Both the position numbers and the translations under genes were made by a program. The notes under the pieces were generated by a model. The model saw nothing but the letters and a program-made list of their open reading frames with translations. It was not told the origin of the DNA and made no database searches. From the NCBI RefSeq assembly GCF_000311725.1, contig NZ_HE978511.1, forward strand, positions 559,192 through 623,191: a stretch of 64,000 nucleotides of DNA. Direction: 5' to 3'. This DNA is from Robertmurraya massiliosenegalensis JC6. Its GTDB lineage: Bacteria; Bacillota; Bacilli; Bacillales; Cytobacillaceae. Below are positions 29,320 through 36,794 of the stretch, piece by piece (the stretch's first letter is position 1; every line of letters begins with the position of its first letter).

Positions 29320-30837
29320 TTAATTGGATCTTTTCCTCTCCTTTTTTGGTAGAAAAAGAATGAGTGCAAAACTAATGACAGCAAAAATAAGGACTGTAAT
29401 ATATACCGTATGAATGGAGAATGTTAATCCTTCCTGTAGCACTTCTTTTACGCCTGGAGACAATGCATTTCTTTGTTCTTCATTTAATAATATATTGGCA
29501 GCGTCGATCGTTAGATCTTCAGAGACTGCTTCACCTTGCTTCTTTATATATGAAAGTAGCTGACTATTAAGGATTCCTCCTAAAAGAGCAGCTCCTATCG
29601 TATTTCCTAAATTTCGCATAAACATATTCGCTGCTGTCGCAACACCACGTTGTTCCCAGCCAACTGTACTTTGGATGGAAACAATAAAAGAAGTCGTTGT
29701 CATCCCCATTCCCACTCCGACAAAAAAGGAAGCCACTGCAGCCCAGACCGGTCCCATTTCTGGAGATAAGAAAACAAACATGATACCACCGATCATTAAA
29801 GATACGCCGCCTATAATCGCCGTGATTCTAAATCCAATTTTCAAGAGAAGATTCCCTGCCACTGTCGCCGCAATCGGCCAACCAATCGACATCGTAGTCA
29901 ATGTGAAGCCTGCCACAATCGGTGGTTGTTCCATCACTCCTTGAACAAACGCCGGGAGAAAGCTCGAAATCCCTATTAACATGACTCCTGTTGTAAGTGA
30001 TGTCATATTCGCTATAAAAATGGAACGTTCTTTCCAAATCGAAAATGGCATCATTGGTTCTGATACACGCTTCTCTTGAAACACAAAGAGCGGAAAAGCG
30101 ATTAAGGTAATAACGATTAGGCTCAATACTTGTGGTGAATTCCATGCCCAATGGGTTCCACCCTCAACTAACAGAATCATAAAAGCCGAAATTGCGATCG
30201 TTAAAAGAATAGCACCTTGATAATCAATTTGATGCTTTTTCTTTTCCACTTTTTCATGTAAAAACATGCTAATACCGATAATCGCTAATATTCCTAAAGG
30301 TACGTTAATCCAAAAAACATACTGCCAACTCACATATTGGACTAGGATTCCACCTATTGCTGGACCTAAAACGGCCGATATTCCCCATACACTAGATAAA
30401 TAACCTTGAATTTTTGCCCTTTCTTCCATTGTATAAATATCACCAACAATTGTACTGGCGATTGGCATTACCGCTCCAGCACCAAAGCCCTGAACAAAAC
30501 GGTAGATAATCAGCATGGTCATTGATTCTGCAAATCCACAAAGAATCGAACCAATTAGAAAAATGACGATACCTATAATTAAAATCGGCTTACGCCCATA
30601 TAAATCCGATAACTTTCCATAAATTAACACGGTTACAGCATTCATTAATAAATACGAAGAAAAAATCCAGCTATAGCGTGTGAATCCACCTAAATCTCCT
30701 ACAATTGCGGGCATAGCTGTTGCCACAATCGTTGCTTCAATCGCTGCCATAAACATCGCTAACATAACAGCAGCTAACACCATTGGTTTCTTCGTTTGTT
30801 TCTTCATCATTTTTTGACTATGTATTGCGTCTACCAT
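29320..30837 (-). CDS. MFS drug exporter, DHA2 (14-TM) family
   Basis: 505-aa major facilitator with about 14 hydrophobic helices. Motif A GKLSDLYGRKP follows TM2, motif C-like VLGPAIGGILVQYVSWQYVFWINVPLGI is in TM5-6, and the N-terminal MAAIEATIVATAMPAI is the DHA2 motif D1. It resembles LmrB/EmrB/MDR proton antiporters; the substrate is unknown. Start ATG 30837 with GAGGTG upstream is preferred to 30855. It lies between ccpC and darB, where B. subtilis has no such gene, so it is a local insertion. Confidence 0.9.
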   Translation of the reverse strand: MVDAIHSQKMMKKQTKKPMVLAAVMLAMFMAAIEATIVATAMPAIVGDLGGFTRYSWIFSSYLLMNAVTVLIYGKLSDLYGRKPILIIGIVIFLIGSILCGFAESMTMLIIYRFVQGFGAGAVMPIASTIVGDIYTMEERAKIQGYLSSVWGISAVLGPAIGGILVQYVSWQYVFWINVPLGILAIIGISMFLHEKVEKKKHQIDYQGAILLTIAISAFMILLVEGGTHWAWNSPQVLSLIVITLIAFPLFVFQEKRVSEPMMPFSIWKERSIFIANMTSLTTGVMLIGISSFLPAFVQGVMEQPPIVAGFTLTTMSIGWPIAATVAGNLLLKIGFRITAIIGGVSLMIGGIMFVFLSPEMGPVWAAVASFFVGVGMGMTTTSFIVSIQSTVGWEQRGVATAANMFMRNLGNTIGAALLGGILNSQLLSYIKKQGEAVSEDLTIDAANILLNEEQRNALSPGVKEVLQEGLTFSIHTVYITVLIFAVISFALILFLPKKERKRSN

Positions 30838-30926
30838 ATAACACCTCAAATACAAAATTGAGCCCCCTAAATATTAGGAGGCTATACACTAAAAACATAT
30901 TATGTGCTTAACTGAAATCCATTTCA

Positions 30927-31370
30927 TTACATTGATTTGGCAGAAGTCAACTGATTTAGTTGGATCAAAACAGATCTTCTCGTTAAGATTCCTTCAAATA
31001 TTCCTTCAATACTTTCAACACAAAGAAAGGGATGATCGATTAACAACGATAAACATGATTTGATGTCCGAATCAATTTGGATCCGTGGAATTTCTCGATT
31101 CATCACTTCTTCAACACGTTGTTTCTCTAATTGTTCAAATTCAATTCGCTCAAGCCCAAGTATCGAGTCCATAATTAATGGAGTACTAATCAGTCCCTGC
31201 AATTTATATTGTGGGTCTAAAACCGGTATTGCCGAATATCCGCTTTTTGTTAGAACTAACAGTGCATGTTCTAGACTATTTTTCACTTGAACATGTGCCA
31301 CCCGCTCAGAAGGGATCATCAAATCTTTAATGTTAATCTCCAAAAACTCTCCACTGTGAAGATCTATCAT
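30927..31370 (-). CDS. darB: c-di-AMP-binding CBS protein DarB
   Basis: 147-aa protein made of two CBS domains (residues about 12-72 and 85-142), equivalent to B. subtilis YkuL/DarB/CbpB. Conserved stretches: ERVAHVQVKNSLEHALLVLTKSGYSAIPVLDP and LGLERIEFEQLEK. In B. subtilis it binds c-di-AMP and, when free, stimulates the stringent factor Rel and pyruvate carboxylase. GGGGAG lies nine bases before the ATG. It is followed by the MFS gene and preceded by ykzF. Confidence 0.93.
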   Translation of the reverse strand: MIDLHSGEFLEINIKDLMIPSERVAHVQVKNSLEHALLVLTKSGYSAIPVLDPQYKLQGLISTPLIMDSILGLERIEFEQLEKQRVEEVMNREIPRIQIDSDIKSCLSLLIDHPFLCVESIEGIFEGILTRRSVLIQLNQLTSAKSM

Positions 31371-31479
31371 AGTCGAAAACTCCCCATTAATGTTTTCATT
31401 CTATTTTATTCTATCACAGTTTCTCAGGCGATGCTTCATTTGAACATCCTAGATCATCCTAAAATGTTAAAATTTTCAG

Positions 31480-31623
31480 TTACCCTTTACTCGTATGGAT
31501 ATTTCTCACTTCATACTGACATTGCGGACACTTATAAATCACATTTTGATTCGACTGTGCTGTTAAAACATGATCCATCTCAGCAATGTATGAGCATTTT
31601 GGACATTTCACAGTTGGCAACAT
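31480..31623 (-). CDS. ykzF: Small zinc-ribbon protein, YkzF position
   Basis: 47-aa protein starting MLPTVKCPKCSYIAEM and carrying two knuckles, CPKC and CPQC, spaced 21 residues, which make a rubredoxin/zinc-ribbon-like site. TTGGAGCGATGGGG lies before the ATG. It sits between ykuJ and darB, where B. subtilis has ykuK and ykzF; ykuK is missing. The opposite-strand ORF at 31287-31658 is a shadow of this gene. Role unknown. Confidence 0.75.
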   Translation of the reverse strand: MLPTVKCPKCSYIAEMDHVLTAQSNQNVIYKCPQCQYEVRNIHTSKG

Positions 31624-31696
31624 ACCCCATCGCTCCAATCCATTTATTTAGTACGTGAATCTTATTCGATGAGCAAATGTCTTAATCAGTATACAA

Positions 31697-31933
31697 TTAT
31701 TGAATTAAATCAAAGATTTCAATTGTGATCATATCAATATTGTCAAATTGATAACGTTTCGGCTTTTCCTTTTCGTTATATACCTCTAGTTCAAACGTTT
31801 CCGTTTTAGGATGGTATGTAACCTGACATTTTCTTTCTCCATTAACCTCAAAAAAGCGTTGTGCAGATTCTCCAGTGCCCCCTTGTTCTTGAAGACTCTT
31901 TAAACGGGTGATAATACCTTGTAACTGTGACAT
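31697..31933 (-). CDS. ykuJ: YkuJ family protein
   Basis: 78-aa soluble protein matching B. subtilis YkuJ (MSQLQGIITRLKSLQE at the start, QRFFEVNGERKC, FDNIDMITIEIFDLIQ at the end). A solved structure exists for the family but no function. The ATG at 31933 follows AAGGAGAGGG; the longer frame from 31975 runs through that site. It marks the left boundary of the accessory region relative to B. subtilis. Confidence 0.93.
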   Translation of the reverse strand: MSQLQGIITRLKSLQEQGGTGESAQRFFEVNGERKCQVTYHPKTETFELEVYNEKEKPKRYQFDNIDMITIEIFDLIQ

Positions 31934-32129
31934 ATTCCCTCTCCTTTCACAAACAAAACCATGTATGATATGCAATACGCTTTATACTTAGGTTTCTCTT
32001 TTGACATGTTTCTATCCATATGTAATAATTTCAGAAAATTCAAGTTATTAACTTTACATGCCAATATTAACAGCATAAAATAAGAGATAGGTTTGTACAA
32101 GAAAAAGCTCTGAAATGGAGGAATTTTTT

Positions 32130-33083
32130 TTGAAAAACGTCGAAAAATTACTTGAAAGCCTTTACTTAATTGATGGCTATGATCTTAATATGAAGGAAAG
32201 AACAGGAACATACGTGTTGACGGAGCAAGAATTGACCATTATCGATACAAGTGCTAGCCCATCTGTTCCATATATTATGGATGGAATTAAAGAATTAGGC
32301 TACTCTCCTAACGATATAAAATACATCATTGTTACCCATATTCACCTAGATCATGCCGGTGGTGCAGGCCTCCTTTTGCAACAATGTCCTAATGCAAAAG
32401 TCGTTGTTCATCCAAAAGGGAAAAGGCATTTGGCAGACCCATCAAAGTTAATTGCTGGAGCAAAAGTAGTCTACGGAGATAAATTTAAACAACTATTTGA
32501 TCCGATCATTCCAATTCCTGAGGAAAAATTACTAACAATGAATAACGAAGACATTTTAACAATTGGCGAGGAATGTTCACTAACCTTTTATGATACACCA
32601 GGTCATGCAAACCACCACTTTAGCATTTATCACCCAAAGCTAAATGGAATGTTTACAGGCGATACAACTGGTATATTTTATCAAGACCTTTTTAAAGAAG
32701 GGCTAGAGTTTTATCTTCCATCTACAACCCCTTCAAATTTTGACCCTGTAAAAATGAAGCAATCCATTCGTTTTTATCGTTCTAAGAACTTAAATTATAT
32801 CTTTTTTGGTCACTATGGCATGTCACGGAACCCAGAAGAGGTTTATCGTCAAGTAACTACTTGGATTGATCCTTTTGTCGATGTTGCGATGTCAGCTTAC
32901 GAACAAGAGATTTCTGTTAATGAAATGATTAATTTAACGACAGAAGGGCTTTTGGATCTGATTTCACGATATCTAGATAAATTGACTATTCCGAAAAACC
33001 ACAAAATATATCAGATTCTGAAATTGGACAGCGAAGTATGTGCCATGGGATTAATCGATTACGTAAGTAAAATGAAGAAGTAA
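32130..33083 (+). CDS. MBL-fold hydrolase
   Basis: 317-aa metallo-beta-lactamase-fold protein with the metal motif THIHLDHAGG (HxHxDH), a later Asp/His region FTGDTTGIF and FFGHYGMSRN, and DTPGHANHHFSIYH. All zinc ligands expected for a glyoxalase II/YqjP-like hydrolase seem present. The TTG at 32130 has GGAGG eight bases before it; the ATG at 32115 overlaps this site. First gene of the accessory region, on the opposite strand from the mutase operons and ended by its own terminator. Substrate unknown; a thioester hydrolase role would fit the context, but this is speculation. Confidence 0.85.
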   Translation: MKNVEKLLESLYLIDGYDLNMKERTGTYVLTEQELTIIDTSASPSVPYIMDGIKELGYSPNDIKYIIVTHIHLDHAGGAGLLLQQCPNAKVVVHPKGKRHLADPSKLIAGAKVVYGDKFKQLFDPIIPIPEEKLLTMNNEDILTIGEECSLTFYDTPGHANHHFSIYHPKLNGMFTGDTTGIFYQDLFKEGLEFYLPSTTPSNFDPVKMKQSIRFYRSKNLNYIFFGHYGMSRNPEEVYRQVTTWIDPFVDVAMSAYEQEISVNEMINLTTEGLLDLISRYLDKLTIPKNHKIYQILKLDSEVCAMGLIDYVSKMKK

Positions 33084-33106
33084 AAACATTTGCAGAAATC
33101 ACTTTA

Positions 33107-33157
33107 GGAGATTCCAAATTTCTAACAATTTAGAATCTCCATTTACTTCGTTTTTTT
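33107..33157 (+). terminator. Terminator of the MBL hydrolase gene
   Basis: Stem GGAGATTC/GAATCTCC extended by an AT-rich inner pairing; eight T occur slightly downstream. Confidence 0.75.
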
Positions 33158-33160
33158 TCA

Positions 33161-33964
33161 TTAAAATAACTGATCACGCTTTATAATTTTCGTAATGAAT
33201 GTCCTAAAATATTCCGCCGCCACTTTCATTTTAGCCCCATACCAAAACATTTCTCCATCGACTATCATTGGGGGCACATTTGGTATAAATTCTTGAAATT
33301 CCTTTTTGTGTTTCTCTTTAAAATGGAAGGGCTCGGTTGCTAAGAAAATATAGTCTAGCTGACTTTCCTGCAATTCCTCCTTCGTAACGGAAGGATACCT
33401 ATTTTTCGAAGTTGAAAAAGGATTTTCAAAGCCCATTGCTTCCATTACCGAATTTATATAAGTATTGCTCCCCACTACCATATATGGGTTTCTCCAAATG
33501 ACATATGCAGCTCTTTTCCCATTCACCTTTGGGATTGTATTAAATTCATTTTTAATCGCATTGATTAAGTTCTTAGCATTGGACTCGAAGTTGGTTATAT
33601 TCCCCATATCTTCAATCATTCGATAGGAATCTTGAATCGATTGAACTTCAGCCACAAATACAGGGTAGCTTCTAGCTAATAACGCTACCATTTCCTTTGT
33701 GTTTTCTTCTTTTTCAGCTATGATAACATCTGGATTTAAGCTTTTTACAATTTCAATGTCTATATCTTTTGTGCCTCCAACAATGGTAGCATGTGCAACT
33801 TTATCTTCTGGAAAAATACAATAACGTGTTCTCCCCACGATCTCTTTCTCCAAGCCAAGTTCATACAGTGTTTCCGTAATTCCAGGACATATCGAAACAA
33901 TTCTTTGAGGAGGGAAATGGTACCCAACCTTTCTTCCTAGATGGTCTTCCATTTTTTTGAGCAT
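33161..33964 (-). CDS. BtuF-like periplasmic-binding-fold protein without signal peptide
   Basis: 267-aa protein of the helical-backbone metal receptor superfamily (PF01497; B12 and siderophore binders): RIVSICPGITETLYELGLEKEIVGRTRYCIFP, GGTKDIDIEIVKSLNPDVIIAEKEEN, and a C-terminal half after the backbone helix. Unlike BtuF/FhuD it has no signal peptide or lipobox; the protein begins MLKKMEDHLGRKVGYHFP, and GAGGG is correctly placed for the ATG at 33964. No permease or ATPase gene is nearby. Next to two B12-dependent mutases, a cytoplasmic cobalamin-binding role is attractive but unproven. Confidence 0.8.
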   Translation of the reverse strand: MLKKMEDHLGRKVGYHFPPQRIVSICPGITETLYELGLEKEIVGRTRYCIFPEDKVAHATIVGGTKDIDIEIVKSLNPDVIIAEKEENTKEMVALLARSYPVFVAEVQSIQDSYRMIEDMGNITNFESNAKNLINAIKNEFNTIPKVNGKRAAYVIWRNPYMVVGSNTYINSVMEAMGFENPFSTSKNRYPSVTKEELQESQLDYIFLATEPFHFKEKHKKEFQEFIPNVPPMIVDGEMFWYGAKMKVAAEYFRTFITKIIKRDQLF

Positions 33965-34022
33965 ATTCACACCCTCTTTCCTTATATAAAGCCTCTTTTA
34001 CATTTACGAAAACAACGCAGGT

Positions 34023-34057
34023 AAAAAAAGCGACATCCAATCATATCGCTTTTTTTA
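34023..34057 (-). terminator. Terminator of the first mutase operon
   Basis: AAAAAGCGA/TCGCTTTTT stem with a 12-base loop and T run on the minus strand, right after the reductase gene. Confidence 0.85.
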
Positions 34058-34062
34058 TATAA

Positions 34063-34803
34063 TTATACGACTAATCCACCGTCGACACTTAAAATCGTCC
34101 CATTTACATAATTTGCTTCCTCTGATGCTAAAAATAAGTAGGCATTGGCAATATCTTCAGGTTTTCCTAGTTTTCTTAATGGCGTTTTCTCCTCCATCAT
34201 TTTGAGTATTTTTTCCGGAACTTTCGCTGTCATATCGGTAACGATAAACCCTGGAGCAACCGCATTCACTCGTATTCCTTTCGGTCCTAACTCTTTCGCC
34301 CAGCTTTTTGTTAAGCCTATAACCCCAGCCTTTGTCGCTGCATAATTCGTTTGACCAACGTTTCCATAAAGACCGACGACAGAAGAAGCATTCAAAATGA
34401 CACCTGAGCCTTGTTCTAACATGATCGGGAGTACTGATTTCGTACATTTATACACGCCTGTAAGGTTGACATCTAACACTTTCTCCCAAGACGAATCCTC
34501 CATTTTGACAAGGAGACCATCAATTGTAATACCGGCATTATTAATTAAAATATCAATTTTTCCAAATCTCTGAAGCGTTGACTCTATCATTTTCTTAACT
34601 TGCTCACTTTCTGAAACATTGGCTTGAAAAAAGAGAATATCCTCGCTAATTTCAGATAGCTCAGTGGCAGCTTTTACGCCAGCCTCTTCATTAACATCTG
34701 TGATAACGACCTTAGCCCCCTCCTTTAAAAAGAGACTCGCCGTAACTTTCCCTATTCCATTGGCACCGCCTGTAATTAAAGCAACTTTATTTTTTAATTT
34801 CAT
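34063..34803 (-). CDS. Short-chain dehydrogenase/reductase, FabG-like
   Basis: 246-aa classical SDR: cofactor loop TGGANGIGK (residues about 10-18), NNAGIT (active-site Asn region), catalytic Ser of LNASSVVG, YAATK (Tyr and Lys), and C-terminal YVNGTILSVDGGL. It resembles 3-oxoacyl reductases and 3-hydroxybutyryl-CoA dehydrogenases. As the last gene of an operon with a mutase and CoA ligase, oxidation of a 3-hydroxyacyl-CoA product is a sensible role. The ATG at 34803 is seven bases after GGAGG. Cofactor preference cannot be settled. Confidence 0.88.
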   Translation of the reverse strand: MKLKNKVALITGGANGIGKVTASLFLKEGAKVVITDVNEEAGVKAATELSEISEDILFFQANVSESEQVKKMIESTLQRFGKIDILINNAGITIDGLLVKMEDSSWEKVLDVNLTGVYKCTKSVLPIMLEQGSGVILNASSVVGLYGNVGQTNYAATKAGVIGLTKSWAKELGPKGIRVNAVAPGFIVTDMTAKVPEKILKMMEEKTPLRKLGKPEDIANAYLFLASEEANYVNGTILSVDGGLVV

Positions 34804-34843
34804 CATTTCTCCTCCAAACAACTGTTTCTTGAATCATACCGGA

Positions 34844-36235
34844 TTAACTTTTAAAATCTCTTTTATCAATAACCCGTTTTGCTTTGAACTGAGTTCTTTC
34901 TAAACTTCCTACTGGTAAAAGTTCAATGTTGATGGATACACCCGTTTCTCTTTTTAACTCTTTTCGTAGATGAGCGATGAGCTCTTGTTCATCTCGTATT
35001 CCTAATGTTTCACATTGAACGAGTACTTCATCCATAATCTGGTCACGGGTCACAATCATGACAAACTCTTCACCAAGTCCATCTGTTCTTCTAATCACAT
35101 TCTCTATTAAACTAGCATAAACATTTACTCCTCGAACGGTTACCATATCATCAATTCGACCATAAATTCCCTTTGGCAAACGTGGGTAAGTGCGTCCACA
35201 TGGACATGGTTCATCTGTCCATGTTGTTAAATCACCAGACCAATAACGAATCACCGGCTGGGAAGTCCTTTCAAGTGGTGTATACACAGGTACTCCTTCT
35301 CCGCCATATGGAACCATTTTTTTGGAGTATTGATCAACTACTTCTGTATACACAACATCTTGCCACAAATGTACTCCTGTTCGATGTTCACATTCTGTAT
35401 TACTCATCCACGGTGTTACCTCAGCCATCGTACCCGAGTCTATACAAATTCCCCCGAATGTTTCCTCTATTTTTTTCTTCGTTGAAGGAACTCCAGCACC
35501 TGGCTCCCCTGAAAAGAATAGAATTCGAAATCCAAACTCTTTTGGATCAACACCAACTTCTCTCGCCTTTTCCGCTAAGTAGAGGGCATATGATGGTGTG
35601 CCATAGAAGACTGTAGGTTTTAGCTCCTTTAGCCAGGATACAGCCTTTTCTGTTTGCCCGCTCTGACCTGCTCCAAATGGAAAAGTCTTTGCTCCAAGTC
35701 TTTCTGCCCCAATTAGCGCTCCCCAACTCCCTATATATAAGCTTAACGGAGAAGCAATAAAGACTAAGTCACTTGGTCTCATCCCAAAGCTCCACATAAT
35801 GCGTGCATGTTGATGAGCAATTCGCTCCCAGTCATCCTTACCGAAGGAAAAAACAGTTGGTTTGCCCGTTGTTCCTGAAGTTCCTTGGATGCGATGAACA
35901 TCAGAATAGGGAATACACACATTCGAGCCAAAAGGTGGATATTGTAATAGGTCTTCACGTAATTCTTGTTTTGTAGTAAATGGTACTTGCTCAAAATCCT
36001 TCAAGGATTTAATGTCATTAGGATGGAGCCCAGCTTTCCCCCATTTTCTTTGATAAAACCCTGAATGTTCATAAGCATATTCCATTACATTTTTGAGCTT
36101 GAAAAATATTAAATCATTTAATTCCTCACGTGGTGCTGTTTCAATCTCTTTATACCAATATTTTTCATTTGAATCAGGGATATAATTCAAATCATATTTA
36201 GGCGGCCATTGCTTTAATAGTTTTGTCTTTAACAT
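34844..36235 (-). CDS. PaaK-like acyl-CoA ligase
   Basis: 463-aa AMP-forming ligase of the phenylacetate-CoA ligase branch of the ANL superfamily. Visible: RIQGTSGTTGKPTVFSF (P-loop), the acceptor-domain Cys motif DEPCPCGRTYPRLPK, YGRIDDMVTVRGVNVYAS, and a C-terminal domain ending near LERTQFKAKRVIDKR with the catalytic Lys region. From memory, 2-hydroxyisobutyrate-CoA ligase of Aquincola belongs to this branch. Here the gene is co-oriented between the mutase small subunit and the reductase, so its acid substrate is probably that of the mutase. AAGGAG precedes the ATG. Confidence 0.9.
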   Translation of the reverse strand: MLKTKLLKQWPPKYDLNYIPDSNEKYWYKEIETAPREELNDLIFFKLKNVMEYAYEHSGFYQRKWGKAGLHPNDIKSLKDFEQVPFTTKQELREDLLQYPPFGSNVCIPYSDVHRIQGTSGTTGKPTVFSFGKDDWERIAHQHARIMWSFGMRPSDLVFIASPLSLYIGSWGALIGAERLGAKTFPFGAGQSGQTEKAVSWLKELKPTVFYGTPSYALYLAEKAREVGVDPKEFGFRILFFSGEPGAGVPSTKKKIEETFGGICIDSGTMAEVTPWMSNTECEHRTGVHLWQDVVYTEVVDQYSKKMVPYGGEGVPVYTPLERTSQPVIRYWSGDLTTWTDEPCPCGRTYPRLPKGIYGRIDDMVTVRGVNVYASLIENVIRRTDGLGEEFVMIVTRDQIMDEVLVQCETLGIRDEQELIAHLRKELKRETGVSINIELLPVGSLERTQFKAKRVIDKRDFKS

Positions 36236-36325
36236 ATTTATCTCCTTTCTTATAATTCACCTCTGAATCTAGTCTTATTTGATTCTTTGGAATAGGCACA
36301 CGGTATCATGCCTATTCCATGCGGT

Positions 36326-36718
36326 TTACCCTATTTTTTTCCCTACATGCTCACGAATAAATGAAGCGATTGATTCCACCTTGGTCTCCGGCCCAAATAC
36401 TTCAGCAATTCCGGATTCTTTTAGCAAAGGTATATCATCTTCTGGAATAACACCGCCCATGATAACAAGTGATTCTACTCCTTTTTCTCTGGCAATTTTG
36501 ACCACTTTTGGCCCCAATGTTAGATGATTTCCGCCCAGAGTGCTTAATCCAATAACATCAGCCCCTTCTTGAATTGCCGCTTCTACAATTTGTTCTGGAA
36601 ACTGATTTCCTAAATAAACGACTTCCATCCCTTCATCCCTTAACATTCTAGAGACGACAAGTGCACCACGCCAATGGATATCTAAACCTAACTTCGCCAT
36701 AACCACTTTAACTTGCAT
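36326..36718 (-). CDS. B12-binding small subunit of a divergent acyl-CoA mutase
   Basis: 130-aa cobalamin-binding domain. The DxHxxG signature that supplies the lower axial His is present as LGLDIHWRG, but the usual DGHDRG is changed; the usual SGAH is GGNH (LSTLGGNHLTLG); and the GG nucleotide-loop motif is VIMGG. It follows its large subunit by 76 bases, with GGAGGG before the ATG. With the large subunit it should form an adenosylcobalamin enzyme like isobutyryl- or 2-hydroxyisobutyryl-CoA mutase, which have separate B12 subunits. Both subunits depart from consensus, suggesting a distinct subclass. Confidence 0.88.
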   Translation of the reverse strand: MQVKVVMAKLGLDIHWRGALVVSRMLRDEGMEVVYLGNQFPEQIVEAAIQEGADVIGLSTLGGNHLTLGPKVVKIAREKGVESLVIMGGVIPEDDIPLLKESGIAEVFGPETKVESIASFIREHVGKKIG

Positions 36719-36794
36719 GCTAATCCCTCCAATTTTTATAAATTAATGAAGCAAATCAATTTGATAGTTGACCTCTGTACATTTTGAAATCGAC

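Noticed and set aside
31287-31658. 123-aa plus-strand reading frame
   Set aside because: It overlaps ykzF and the start of darB in antisense; the minus-strand frame with CxxC knuckles and an RBS is the real gene.
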